Of a stretch of DNA of 64,000 bases, positions 35,679 through 51,180 are shown piece by piece. The notes under the pieces are model-generated. The model was not told where the DNA came from. It did not search any database and worked only from the letters and a program-made list of their open reading frames with translations. The stretch is from Gerris lacustris (taxonomy: Eukaryota; Arthropoda; Insecta; Hemiptera; Gerridae), in the NCBI GenBank assembly GCA_951217055.1, contig OX578286.1, positions 7,542,033 through 7,606,032 on the forward strand, given 5' to 3'. The first letter of the stretch is position 1. Each line of letters starts with the position of its first letter. The position numbers were made by a program, and so were the translations under genes.

Positions 35679-36810
35679 GCTTCCGAGCTTACCGAAGGTA
35701 ACGGAAGCTATGTGATCGTTCTGAAGAAAGAAAAATATTTAGGTCTCCGATTTCAAAAATTCCTAGACAGAAATCCGTTTCAAACATCAGGGAACATTTT
35801 TGGTTCCGTGTCTGTCTGTCGGTCTGTCGCTCAATTTTTGCGAACCGTCATATCTTAAAAACTAATTGTCCGATTTTAATGAAATTTAGTTAGTAGGTCA
35901 TAGTTAGCCCATTGTTGGTCCCATTTATGTTTCAAACTTTTGTGCCCATTTTTTTCTCATCCACATGCGCACAAACATACATTTATTTACACCTATAGCT
36001 CCAAAAGTACTTATCTGATTAGAATGAAACTTTTATAGTTTATCGAATGTAACCCGCAGATAGCCCCAGATAAATTTGAACCTTAGAATTATACTATATA
36101 TAGAAGGAGCATAGAATCGGAATCCTAAGCAATTACTGATAAGAGACTGAAGCCAACTTTTGCCGAGAGGTTGTGTCCTTAACACCAGGCTGCCAACATA
36201 ACAACACTCATTTTTTTTTATTTAAACAGGAGAAGGTTGGCCATGCTTTAGTAACTATTCAAAGCCCGCTCACAAACATCAAGAAGAAAAACCCTGTCAT
36301 TGGTTATTGTTTACGTTTCACTCTGACGTCATTTTTTACAACTCGCCCAGCATGATATAATAAACATTATTTTTAGCATATTTCAAGCTAAAATAAGATA
36401 AAACACAAAAAAAATAATACAATAAACTAAACTGACTATCAATAATTATAATTTAATAAAACATTAAATTAAAAAACCGAAGGAAAATAATTTTAGAGTT
36501 ATGACGTCACAAATTTCAAAAATGAATTTTTAGAACGCGGATTAAGGGACACAACCAAAGTTGGCTTCAATGGTATCAGTGATCCTCCTTCTATATATAG
36601 TATTATTCTAAGATTTGAACTATCTGCGCTCTTTAACTTTTGCTAAATTGATACTTTAATTCGTGAAATAAATCAAAACAATTTTGACAGATTAAAAAAA
36701 ACGGGGGAAACAATTATACCAATTTAATAATAATGGCTTGTAAAAGTATAACGTCAATAAAGTACGTGGATAGGATACGAGGAAGCTATGTGGCACACCA
36801 ATTGCCAGTC
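35679..36810 (+). repeat. Family X (subfamily B) copy, split by a MITE
   Basis: Hairpin end at 35679-35708 (gcttccgagcttaccgaagg...), body interrupted at 36082-36612, then 'tatctgcgctctttaac' to '..acaccaattgccagtc'. Without the insertion it is about 600 bp. Confidence 0.85.
36074..36620. mobile_element. 531-bp MITE with 8-bp target duplication
   Basis: The element 36082-36612 is flanked by atttgaac (36074-36081, 36613-36620). Its terminal inverted repeats start cttagaat.atactatata and continue tagaaggag; inverted similarity resumes farther in ('gaagccaactttt', 'ggttgtgtcc'). Other X copies lack it and have a single target sequence. A hAT- or P-like 8-bp duplication; no transposase. Confidence 0.9.
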
Positions 36811-36839
36811 TATTTTAAAAACTACTTTTTTGAGGTCAT

Positions 36840-37150
36840 AGTAGAGATTGGTAAGGTCCTAGTACTAGTACTAGGCGGTTGGGACGAACCACTTGTTCGA
36901 ACCTAGCAATTAGGCAATTTTACCTAGCATTAGGCCTATTTTACTTGCTCCGTAGTAGAGATTGGTAAGGTCCTAGTACTAGTACTAGGTGGTTAGGACA
37001 AACCACTTGCTCGAACCTAGCAATTAGTTAATTTTACCTAGCATTAGGCCCATTTTACTGGCTCCGTAGTAGAGATTGTAAGGTCCTAGTATTAGTACTT
37101 GGTGGTTAGGACGAACCACTTGTTCGAACCCAGCAATTAGGTCCATTTTA
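36840..37150. repeat. About 115-bp tandem repeat x 2.7
   Basis: Units at about 36841, 36952 and 37065 share 'gtagtagagattggtaaggt', the palindromic 'cctagtactagtactagg' and 'cttgttcgaac'. Confidence 0.85.
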
Positions 37151-37375
37151 CCAGCCCCGTGGTAGAGAGTTGCAGCTACTTCACACATCATACCCCTCTG
37201 TACATTGTACCACCGAAGCGAGTATGATGTGATCATTAGTGAGCCATATAAATCAGAGCATCATAGCGAGGGATCGAACCCACTACCTCGTGCCGCTCTT
37301 GATTTATTGATGGTCGAGCAGGTGTGGTAAGTAATTAAAATCAACACGGCTACACCGCGCATTTATTAAAATCGA
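37151..37375 (-). repeat. tRNA-derived SINE-like sequence
   Basis: On the minus strand a B-box GGGTTCGATCCC (37270-37281) lies downstream of an A-box-like TAGCCGTGTTG (about 37343-37353). The spacing, about 70 bases, is longer than in a tRNA, and no cloverleaf could be drawn by eye. Confidence 0.4.
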
Positions 37376-37824
37376 ATTTTTGCGTATTATCGATAATTTT
37401 TCTTTTCTTATAAAACAATTATGAGAAAGTAATAACCTTATAATAATAGATAAATAATATGAGTAAATAGATAAAAAGAAATAATTTTACGCCAGTATTA
37501 AACAATTATTATTTTATACTAGCTTTATTAGAATGCGATTAAACTAATTATGCATAATAAGTCTCGTAGATGTGAAGTGGGTAGATAAAAAATATTATAG
37601 TACTTATTATAAAATATCGAACCAACAAAGCTGTTATATTTCATCGAAACATAATAGTAAATTAATTATATCAAACCTTTAATAAATAAATATAAAAAGT
37701 TAAAAATATCTACATGTATATATCATTTATATAATCGAGTAGTGTCCCTACGAAGGTGACGACTCACCTCGAAATTATTTGTTATTGCTGTGCTATAAGG
37801 CAACCATCACGTTTATTCCAGTAA
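37376..37824. other. Intergenic sequence, no gene seen
   Basis: AT-rich, no supported feature. Confidence 0.4.
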
Positions 37825-38557
37825 TAAACAGGTCAAGTGTGTGCTGGTCAGCACACAGCGAGGGTCCGTAGGCCACACTATATAGTGTTTAACTGCAAAG
37901 TGTATAAAAAGTGTTTTTTTAAATGCTAAAAAGCTTACTGTGAACCATTCTAAGGGTCTGATATTCTCAAAACACACTCTGATAAAGTATTTTTTGCCAC
38001 TGAACCGGACTACAACCATATAAATACATCGAAAAGACCATAATTAAAAAAAAAAACGTATTTTGTCAATAAAAAATAAAATAATATTTTTTTCGAAATT
38101 TCCAAAAAGTGGTATCTTTACTATTGGTCGAAGAATGTTCAGGAATTTTTTCAGATTTTTTGCACTTCACATAAGTGAGATAGAGGGAGGGGGGGGGGGA
38201 CACGTTTCAAACCCACTTCAAACTCGCCTACGCTCGCCCTATCAAAGTTATAACCAAAGAATTATATATTTTTGTACTCAGCTCGACGTACCCTTTCATA
38301 CGATACCCCTAACGGTGTCGAAATAAAAAAAATAAAAAAATGTAACCCTTAAGTTTGTTTACCCTAATTTTATTGAAAAATATTTTTTTTAAATCGCTAT
38401 ATTTTTAAAATATGTGGGCAGGTACAAGACACATACATGCCAAATTTCAAAGTGACCGGACGAAAGGTGTAGCCGTGAGAGCACGCGAGAGGACAGACGG
38501 ACAGACACACGCAGGAAAATATAAGGGTCCTTGGTTTTGCCTACGGACCCTAAAAAT
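37825..38557 (+). repeat. Family Z repeat, full copy 1
   Basis: About 730 bp, nearly identical to 52704-53427. It starts 'caggtcaagtgtgtgct'; the inverted 13-bp agggtccgtaggc / gcctacggaccct lies near both ends, and it terminates in a hairpin agggtcc...ggaccct followed by 'taaaaat'. A G-run is at about 38190. The open frame at 38063-38326 exists in both copies but is broken in the second, so it is not supported as a gene. Confidence 0.8.
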
Positions 38558-38820
38558 AAATGTTTTTTTTTTATTTGCCGATCTTCAAATAGATTTAATA
38601 ACTTATCTAAATAGTTATAATAACTTATCCAATTTAATGCACTTAATTTTACTTTTTTTTTAATTATAAAATTAAACCCGTTGCCATGGGCTTAAAGGCT
38701 TCTAATAAATATATAAAGAAAAGTGTCTGTGTGTATGTTTTATATACAAATGTAGAATTTATTCCAATCTAGAAGAAAATTTTCACATTTGAGCTTCCAA
38801 ACAAGGGGAAGTTCACTGTA

Positions 38821-39967
38821 TACATCAGATTTCTTTTGTTTTAAATATTTTATTGATTAACACAACAACAAAATTTACATTGTATCAAGTGATAATGTTG
38901 TTATTGTTTACATGGAGGGAGCAACGTGAAGCAGAAATAGTCCAGTGACTACACTTACTTGACTTGAATATTATAAATTAATTGTAATAAAAATTAATTA
39001 AATAATGACAAAGTAGATTAATATTATATTAAATTAAATTTGAAAATACATAGATAGTTATAATTATAATATTTCAAATCAATAAATATTTTATAGGAGT
39101 TGATCTCAAGGTCACTGCCTCTTCAGATGTCTTGGAGGGTTACCTGGGATTTGCTGGGAAGATAGGTTTGTACAAGATTAGGATGATGAGATAAGGATTC
39201 ATGGAATTTTCTGTATCGGGATACGGATTAAGATTTCGGACGAATGGAACATTGAGGTCTTCATGGAGAGTAAGGTTAGAGACATAGTAAGGACCATCGG
39301 TTATTTTTCTGAAGATTTTTGTCTAGGATTTGGAGACTGCTCAACAATAGGCTTGGTGCTGCCCCACACTTCCAAACCGTAGGTCCAAGTTGGCTTTAGG
39401 ACTACGTTATAGATGCAAAGCTTGTTACTTAGATAAATCTTAGACCTACGATCCAGAAGACCAAGCAGTAACGTGTGATGTCAGTACGTTTTGTTTTGGT
39501 GTTGCCATGTTAATCGTCGGTCAAGGGTAAGGCCAAGGTATCGGACGGAGTTAGACTGAGGAATAGGAACATGATTAAGGATGACTGGGGGACAGGTGCC
39601 ATGGCGAAGAGCAAAGATGACGTGCACACTTTTCTATTCGTTAATCCTCCATTTTTCTTTCTTTATCCTCCATTTCCTCAACCAAGGTTCCAGGAGTAAC
39701 AGGTGACTTTGGGTGTTATCGGATGCAAGGAGGTGGTTTTCTTGGACAGAAAGGATTGCCTTGTCATCTGCGAAAGTGGCAAGGATTGTTAAGGGATGCT
39801 GGGGAATGTCATGAGTATATATATGGAGTAAAGGAGAGGTCCTAGAATACTGCCCTGAGGTACTCCAGCCCTTACAGGGTACATAGCAGAAAAGGAAGAT
39901 CCAAGACTTACCCGAAAGAATCTGTCAGTAAGGTAAGACTTGGGGATAAGATAATACATCAGATTTC
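38821..39967 (-). mobile_element. Jockey-like LINE, 5'-truncated, with 13-bp TSD
   Basis: The minus strand translates, with several stops and frameshifts, into reverse transcriptase: [20 protein letters not shown] contains the catalytic FADD (about 39770), followed by the NSVRYLGLTLDRRLTW block and the ILKP..TYGLEVWG-type block, then the C-terminal IPGN region. The target duplication tacatcagatttc is at 38821-38833 and 39955-39967; next to the left copy the element ends in an A-rich tail (minus strand). The surrounding Helitron reads continuously when it is removed. Confidence 0.85.
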
Positions 39968-40644
39968 AAAATTTAAATTTGTTACACATGGGTGCGGGAT
40001 TCAAATGCAAAAGTAATGTATATCCTTATGATGCATTTACTGTTAAAAAGCTGTTAAAGATTACAGTAACTGTTTTTAGGTGCACTTTAGTCATATTTTC
40101 ATTTAAGAAGAGGTTTTATACTCTTAAGGTATGAACCTTATATGAGTACCTAAATTTAAGTGATACTCCAAAAATATATGTGACTGAAAAATATGCCAAT
40201 ATGAAGCATAATAAAAGCAAAATAAATCCAAACGAACAATTGAAACAACTGGAGGGGGCAAATACTAAAAAAATGTGCAATTATCACAATTTTTTCTAGT
40301 ATTTGCCGTCATACCCTCAAAGTTTCAAGTGCCTCCACTCTCACTCAGGATCGGGTATTTGAATTCAAAACTCTAGAAAAAGTTAAGAGAACATTTCTTA
40401 AGTGCCCAAAATTTCGTTAAATTTTGCAGAACTAGGTTATCAGTGAAAATTATCAGCTTTCTAGGTGATCAGAAAATGGGTTCTACAAATTTAAGTTGAA
40501 TTAATGCCTGCAAAAAGAAGGAGAAAATTGAGCTAATTAGGAATTTCCTAAATATCTTTTGATCAATGAAGGACATATAGATATAATCGCTCAGCAGATA
40601 ATAGCAAAGCAATTTTAAAATGCTTTCAAATTAAAAATAAAAAA
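39968..40644 (+). other. Helitron body, no gene
   Basis: The first part ('gtgcgggattcaaatgcaaa', 'gatgcatttactgtt') continues the interrupted Helitron. From about 40140 the sequence is not recognised. No coding signal. Confidence 0.45.
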
Positions 40645-41223
40645 AACTGCCAATTAGTGTGGCACATCGCTTCCTCACATCATATCATGTGTACTTTATT
40701 GTTATATTAACATTAACGTTATATTACTTTATCGTTATATTGTTTATTGTGTAAAAACCATTAAATAGTTATTAGCGATATCTAACACTTCATAGCGGTG
40801 TCGCTGTTGGATTTACTAAAAAATTGTATTTGAAAAAAATGTCTGTCTCATTAAATAGATGAAGTTTGATTTTTTTCCCGACCTAAAATTCCAATTTTAA
40901 ATTTGAAGTTCACGTTTACGTGAGTGTTGCGCGTGATCACTTGAACGGATAACGTTGTCCAACGAACTCGTCCTGGGCATAGGTAAAATGAACATGTCTA
41001 CCAAATTTCATAAAAATCAGTCGACATTTTTTCAATATATCGTCACAAGTTTCAGGATTCACGGACACATAGACCGACAGAAAGACACGACACCAAAAAT
41101 GTTCCCTGATCCTGATGTCTGAAACGGATTTCTGTCTTGGAATTAATTAAAATCAGGGACATAAAACTTTTTTGTTCTTAAAAGTGAACACAATGCTTCC
41201 GTTACCTTCGGTAAGCTCGGAAG
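40645..41223 (-). repeat. Family X (subfamily A), full-length copy
   Basis: From 'actgccaattagtgtggcac' to the terminal hairpin (cggtaagctcggaagc). Collinear with 33971-34536 in inverse orientation. Confidence 0.85.
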
Positions 41224-41287
41224 CAAAATAATAAAACTCCGTAGCGAAATCACGTGAATCCAGTTTGGCTTAAATATCTATATGTAG

Positions 41288-41608
41288 ATGAAATAGATGA
41301 TGCGGGGTTAGTTCATTCATTCATTCATAATAGATGATGCGGGGTTAGTTCATTCATTCATTAATAATAGATGATGCGGGGTTAGTTCATTCATTCATTC
41401 ATAATAGATGATGCGGGGTTAGTTCATTCATTCATTCATAATAGATGATGCGGGGTTAGTTCATTCATTCATTCATAATAGATGATGCGGGGTTAGTTCA
41501 TTCATTCATTCATAATAGATGATGCGGGGTTAGTTCATTCATTCATTCATAATAGATGATGCGGGGTTAGTTCATTCATTCATTCATAATAGATGATGCG
41601 GGGTTAGT
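41288..41608. repeat. 37-bp minisatellite with ATTC runs
   Basis: About eight units of 'atagatgatgcggggttag' plus 'ttcattcattcattcata', lying within 25 bp of the decayed Helitron end. Confidence 0.95.
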
Positions 41609-42363
41609 GTGTCACACTAATCCCGATAGAACTTTCTGTGTGACAACTAAGTATGATAGGATTGAGCTTTTAAAGATCCCGCATGCACGTGCAGCCATTA
41701 TAAAAGAACCGTAAAATTAAAAAAAAAAAAATATACATACATAAAACTTTATATCAAAATTTCTGAATTAATTGCGAATAAAAGCCAGTATTTAAATATA
41801 AGGTACTGAAAAAATTATTATGAACTAATTTATAATAAAAAAACATATTTATAATTATCTTAAAAAAAAAAAAAAATTATAATTCTAGATAAAGAATACT
41901 AATTAGTATTCTTTTTTACAGAAGAAAATGCAATGCAAGAATATAAAGCCGTTATAATTACTTTTAATTATTTTAATAATTAATTTGATAAAGGAAAGTT
42001 TAACACTTGTAGAAATATCATCACCAGGAAATTATAACGTTATCATTTCATAGCTGTATACAATAATTTGTTACAATACTGAAAATTGTTAACCTTTTTA
42101 GATTATATGGAGATAATAACTATTTAAATTTATAATAACGTATGAATATCGCTATAAAAAGACGATTTAGGTATATTTTTATATGCAATCTAAAAAAAAA
42201 AAATTCCCCGTTACTTAAATGGTCATTACGATTAAGTAACTCTGGAACTATTAAATAACGAATAAATACGACAGGTGGTTTAGTAAATTAGTGTTTTCGA
42301 TTTAAGAAGTTTAACGGGAGTGGACTAGGATAGAAAAAAGGTAGTCTTATAGAAGTCTAAAGA
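41609..42363. other. 5' flank of gene C
   Basis: AT-rich. No convincing TATA/initiator pair at the spacing seen in genes A and B, although 'attaaataacgaataaatac' at 42249 is AT-rich. No similarity to the A/B upstream region was noticed. Confidence 0.4.
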
Positions 42364-45476
<3,113 letters not shown>

Positions 45477-45862
45477 ATGCCAAATGATTTCCTCACTAAC
45501 AACGTTAATCAGAACAGCAGAAGAAAATAGCCATAATTTCAGTTAGCTGCTGTTTTATTTTTTAAAAAAAACTAACCTAAAACTTTATAGGTTCATAAAA
45601 GAAACATTTCTCTCCACGAAAAATAAACAATTAAAAAATTTCGTCATCTTGTTTGATGATTATTAAAGTGCTTAAATTGCAATAATAATTTATTATAATA
45701 AAGTACGATTATCTTAAATGACGATGCCTATCATAGTTGGAATTGAAATAGATTAAAAATATAGGTCGTACCACTACCACTATATTATATAAAATCAACA
45801 AAGTTGTATTTAAAGTTATTCTTTCTTGTGTCTCCTACTCTTCATAATATTTGTTTAGTTAT
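45477..45862. other. 3' flank of gene C
   Basis: Contains the AATAAA signal (45622-45627); otherwise AT-rich and without features. Confidence 0.5.
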
Positions 45863-46180
45863 TACCGTTGGGAATAAGAATTAATTCATATTTTACGATT
45901 TTGGTAGTATTCATACTACGGAAAGATTAAGTTTTAATTTAAATCAAATTATAATTATTATTAACTACGGGAAACAGACAGAGAAAAATACACTCCAGCT
46001 CTGGGATTTGAACCACCGTTAGTTACGTTGTAACGTCAGAGGAAATCATTCTCCTGCGTAGCTTAGTTGGTAGAGCGCTGTACCGGAAATATAGAGGCCT
46101 GTGGTTCAAATCCCAGCGCTGGAGTGTATTTTTCTCTGTCTGTTTCTAATTAAACTAAAAGAATTAATCTAAATGAAGGA
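45863..46180. repeat. tRNA-derived foldback element
   Basis: A tRNA-like stretch (46052-46123) has A-box TAGCTTAGTTGG, B-box GGTTCAAATCC, a paired anticodon stem (CTGTA/TATAG) and a nearly paired acceptor, but the T33 position is C and the T-stem has an extra base, so it is a tRNA-derived repeat rather than a tRNA gene. Its 3' part and tail ('ggagtgtatttttctctgtc') recur inverted at about 45967-46013, making a hairpin. A related copy is at 63411-63600. Confidence 0.6.
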
Positions 46181-46359
46181 CATAATTAATAATTAATAGT
46201 CATTGTATCCGCAACAGAAATTAAATTTATTTCTTTATTTTAATATTTAATTGTCTTTCATGTTGTTCAAAAGTAAAGTTATAAAGTTGATACTTTCTAG
46301 CTCTAGATATTTCGAGGTATTACTTACTTATTTATATAATTAGAGTTTAGGCTTCCGTT

Positions 46360-46930
46360 GGTTGGATCGTAATCAAAAACTTGGTTTATTCGGTAAAATC
46401 CACATCACGAAGGGGTTGGAATCCGACGTTTTGCTTCCACTACTGGAAGCATCTTCTGGCGGGGGGGGGGGACAATTGCATGGTAATGTTGACTCATCGT
46501 TTTCTAGACCGTAGAGTAGATTGTACCTGGATTTCCTGGGGGTTCCTTTACTCGGGATAATCCTTTGTCGGTACGATGAAATCAAGAGGGTGCTGCCTAC
46601 GTCGGTGTTCCTTTGTCGGGCGGGTGATGCAATAAGTTGACGACTGTTGACTGTGTTGTTGACTCTGGCGCGCCTCTTGCTATCTGCTTGGCACCGCCTC
46701 TTGCTACCTGCTTGGCGCCGGTGCTCACGACAGTTTCCAGGTCCGAGAAAGAGTGAAACCATCCTCTCAACCCCCGGGAAATCTAGGTGCGATCTACGAT
46801 CAAGCAAACCAGTATAAATACGCTGTTCTTCTCTCCAGTCGTCAGTATATATTATGTTTGCTTCGAGTTAACATCACGATGAATCACCCCCCTCCCCCCA
46901 AATATGCTTCCACTAGTAGTAGGATTAGAA
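46360..46930 (-). mobile_element. Second Penelope-like fragment with terminal-repeat sequence
   Basis: The minus strand carries the same region as 44908-45355 (hammerhead-like core 46422-46459 with a mutated CAGAAGA and CAAAAC, then the C-terminal coding part with frameshifts). From about 46805 the plus strand shows the upstream part of the terminal repeat inverted, with a TATA-like 'cagtataaatacgctg' and 'ttctctccagtcgtcag'. The arrangement is rearranged and non-functional. Confidence 0.6.
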
Positions 46931-49376
46931 ACGTAGTTTCAGAAAATATTTTTGGTTCCGTGTCTGACTGTCGCTCAATTTTTTCCAACCAACATATCTT
47001 ATTGGTTTGCAATCTTTATTGGTTAAATACGTAAAAATATACCCCAAACAATTTTTTAGATCATAATCGAAACAACCATTATTAAACTCAGGGTCACGAT
47101 TCCAGGGTCCAATTGGTTGGCGTAATTGATATTAATTTAAATGTTATCACTCAAAAAATATTGAAATATAATTTCCCTTTGACGTTTAAAATATCGGTAA
47201 ACCAATTAAAGTAGTTTAAAATGTAATAATCCAATAAACAACTTAAGTTACCTAAATAAATACCCATGCATTACTCACTTTTATTTTATCAAATAAAAAA
47301 TTAAATAAATAAATTATGGTTTCAAAGCAATCATAAAAATTGACATAATTTTCTATAAACTTTTAAAGTAATATTTAAATTTAAATCAAATTATAATATA
47401 TGAATTTCTAATTGATTGTACGAGGTACAGGTACTAATTGGGAACTTTATAATTATAAGCGTTATTTCTCGGTCGAGTTATTTGTCATTAATGTTGACTT
47501 CTCAGACTTGTGGATAAATTGAAAGCTTTAAATTCGGGTCAAGGTATCATTGACGTCAGAGAAATTCATTCTCCTGTGTTTTTTAAAGTAATATTTAATA
47601 ACTTTTAAAATTTGATACATGCTCTGAAACGTCTTATTTATAATAGGGTACCGTAAAAACCAGAAATATGGATTTATTAGAATTTTCATTTCAGAACTAA
47701 TTTATTGCATTTCATTATCTACTTTATTCATTAAATTATTATACGAAATAAAAACTAATAATTGAATTGGTTTTCGGGGTTTGCCTTTAACACAAACACA
47801 CATAATATAGATATTACGAGTATGTATATTCATGGGGCGTATAGTTTCCTCGCAGCCCCCCAAAAAAGTGAGTTCTACTAAACCCTCACCGCTTTTCTTA
47901 CCCTATAATACTGTATAGAGTCAATTAATATCTGATGAGTTGATTGAAAATATTAGTGTTAGTAAATAAATGTGTGCATTTGCTAGAAGAAGCAATGTGC
48001 GAGAAAGTTAAAATTAATAGGTGTATGTGGGCAATTTTAATATAAAAATATAAATTCCATAATACGAGTATGCAGACTATATTTTAAAATATTTGTCAAG
48101 CTTTGTCCCGTAGTCCCGTAGATGAACTTAGCCGACCATTTATTCTTAAAAGGCACTAAAAGATTTACTAATACACAAAGTTCTAGCTTGATGTAATTCA
48201 GACATTTTTTTGCACGCTATCTCCTGGACTAGGATGTCTGTCTGTGAGTCTGTCTTAGTCACGCATAACCTCCACAGTTATTGAGTTAAAGAGTTGAAAC
48301 ATAGTACAAAATGCAGTTTCACATGTGTCGCCCGGAACATCATAAATGTGTGATGTCATTTTACCATTTTGGTGTAAAAAAAAATGTCTAAAATTCGTAA
48401 AAAAAAAGTCTGATTGAGCTGAAATTTGCACCAATTATACCTCTGTATAAGACAAGCATTGAAACTGAATTTCGTTTTCAATAATTGCCACCATTTTATG
48501 AAAATATCGACTTATGAACTTAGGAAATGTAATGGTAACTAATTCCGCAACTTCTTCACCAATTGTGCTTAAGATTAATATGTCCTCCATATTAAAAATT
48601 TATATTTGTCACTATTTTTGAATTATTTTCTAAGGAAAAGTTCCGATTTTGCGACAGACTCGCACTCCACGCATGTCAGGATCGTGTTCAAGTGTTTCCA
48701 TGCAACTCGATCCAGATACGATCCAAGAATTTTGTGTATTGTATCGGGATCTAAATCGTATTCAATCCGTATAGAATCTAGGTTTCCGGGGACACTTTGG
48801 ATTCAAAAGCTGTATTCAAACCGTATTGAAATATTGGAAATATTGGAAACGTAATAAGTTCAAGTATTTTAATAAGGTGTACTCTAAATCCAGCACAAAA
48901 AAGATAATGTATTTTAAAAGGTGTGTTATAAATTTAGCAAAATTAATACACTCTATCTGTCGTTACCTTTTTACCGTGAGCTGTACAAAAATTAATTAGA
49001 GGCCTACACTTATTATACTTATTATTTCTTTTTACAAAAGTTACGAAATTTATCATAAAAGATAAGCATAAATTACTAGAAAATTATTTTAAATGCCATG
49101 TGCTCTATTAAAAGTTAAAGGTATTATGATATCGTACTTTAGCCAAATGACATTAAATTTTAGTTAATTAAGTAGGTATTTTAGTAATTAAAGTGGTGTT
49201 GTTTCATATAATTTGTTAATTATTATTTTTAAGGTTATTTAGATAATATTTAGGTAGTGTTTTTGGGAGATAAGAGTTTTTATTACAAAAAGACCACGAG
49301 GTTGAGGAGGTCTTCAAACCTAAGATTTTTTACCCAAGAGATATTCATTTTAGGTTTAAAACACAGTGAAGCAGGC
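46931..49376. other. Intergenic sequence, no gene seen
   Basis: AT-rich. Near 47830 'atagtttcctcgcagcc' may be a relic of the X end. About 48220-48600 has the style of a degraded transposon ('gtctgtctgtgagtctgtc', 'gagctgaaatttgcacc'). No gene is supported. Confidence 0.4.
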
Positions 49377-51180
49377 AAAACATCAGTGGTCATCATAGCC
49401 TATGATAAGAAGTGGCGATAACTTATCCTTAAGCAGTTGCAGAAAGTAGGTTTTGAAGGTCACCTACCAATTTTTATTAAGCATTTTTTGGCCGAATGGA
49501 GGTTTAGAGTGAAAATAGATGATACGTTATCAACTTCCTACATCCAAGAAATCGGTGTCCCTCAAGGGGCAGTTCTAAGTGTGCCTCTGTTTATACAAGC
49601 GATCAATGATCTCGAATCAGTGATTCCACCACCAAGCGTTGAAACCTTCCTATTCGTGGACGATGTAACGGTATCCAATAGATCCAAAACCAGCACCATG
49701 ACCCACTCCAGTTTTGCAGCAGTGTATAAATAGAATGAGAAACTGGGCCGCATGTAATGGATCTTCTCACCTAAAAAATCATATTTTGTGGCATTTTCAA
49801 GAAAAAAGAGACACCAACCAATAACTCTTAGACTCTCAGGCTAAACCATACCAAAAGTTGAGGAGGTTAAATACCTTAGTCTCATTTTAGATAGAAAACT
49901 AACGTTTAAGTCCCATATTGAAATATTAAGTACAAAATGCTTATGAGATCTAAATTTTCTACGCATGATTTAGTCACATAGTTGGGGAGCATATCAATAT
50001 ACACTATTAAGAATTTACAATCAATTTCTATAAGTAGGATGGACTACGGCTGTGAGATATTCGGCTCGGCTAAAGAAATTCATCTTAAAAGTTTGGACCC
50101 TGTTCATAACTCAGCTCTACGCATAGTGACTGGTTCTATCAGATCCAAACCTGTTGGCAGCATCTTAGCTGTGAGTAATGAGCCAATACTTTGCTTTAGG
50201 AGAAATATCACGATTCTTCAGCTAGGTTTTAGGGACCTGCAGACTACAGAAAATCCATCGGCCCAATCATTTTAAAATCAAAATTGCAATCCCTTTTATA
50301 ACCGTAGCACCCACCTTCCCAATCCAGCTGGCCTCCGTTTCAAACTGCTAATCTCTTTATTAGGACTATCAGACCCACCAAAACCAGCACCTTTGAACCT
50401 CTACGATTAGCAACCCTGGATTAGGACCCATCCTAGAATCAATTACTTAGGTAATTCTCAACAAAAGTATGAAACATTGGGCGTTCAATTTATGCAGGAA
50501 CACCTCAAGCATAAGATCAGGAATGCCGATGCAGCCCTTTTCTAGAAAGGCGCCTCAAAAAAAACAACGAGGGAAGAGGTTGTGCCCTCATTCAGAATGA
50601 GGTATCCAAGCAATACGCTTGTAGTAAATCGAGCTTGAAGATATCAGAAAAGCTGTTAAGCACGCAATTGCAAACAACATGAAGAAAATATAAATCTATA
50701 CTTACTCGCAATGTCTTCTCCATCATTTGTATAAATTATACTCACAAAGTTCTGCCGTCACAGCGATACGAGATCATGAGTTCACAAACCAAATCAAAGT
50801 AAAATACTGCTGGAATAGAAATATAGATGGAAACTAGAAGGTTGAAAAAATGACAACGGGGGGTTAAATAACGGAGAAGGATCGAGTTTGATCACTGCTA
50901 AGGACCTAAGGACTACCTCACTTAAAAAATGGCAAAAAGACTGGACGAATGGCTCAAACACCAAATTAAAATACATAGTGGAAAACATAATACAGACAAA
51001 ACAAACCAAACAAATCATTCTGGCTCGACCCCGGATTGGACACACGACTGACGCACCTCATGACACCACAAGACCACCAACCTGTAGATTATGTGACAGT
51101 TCACCAGATTCTTTGCGACTTCAACAGACTTGACGGGGAAAGACGAAAGTTTGAACTTTTATCAACAATTTTTGAAATTT
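49377..51180 (+). pseudogene. I-like LINE ORF2 remnant
   Basis: Three separated open frames (49437-49733, 49982-50275, 50888-51133) plus linking frames encode, in order: the LKQLQKVGFEGHLPIFIKHF region, IGVPQGAVLSVPLF, a catalytic box reading FVDD instead of FADD (about 49652), the VEEVKYLSLILDRKLTF block, the ISRMDYGCEIFGSA block, and near the end PRIGHTTDAP with PPTCRLCDSSPDS. The last resembles the C-terminal IGHT and Cys/His region that follows RNase H in I-type LINEs. Many stops and frameshifts: a dead copy. Clade is an inference. Confidence 0.75.

Larger units (their letters stand above)
38701..41265 (+). mobile_element. Decayed Helitron carrying two nested insertions
   Basis: The left end 'tctaataaatatataaag' and the following 'gtgtctgtgtgtatg', plus 'tacaaatgtagaatttattc', match the 4675 Helitron. 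The right end 'actccgtagcgaaatcacg' (41235 onward) is a degenerate version of its 3' hairpin, with CTAG lost. Between them lie a LINE (38834-39954) and a family X copy (40645-41223). Confidence 0.65.

Noticed and set aside
46052..46123. Functional tRNA gene
   Set aside because: A and B boxes are good, but position 33 is C, the T-stem has an extra base, and the sequence is repeated in inverted and partial form.
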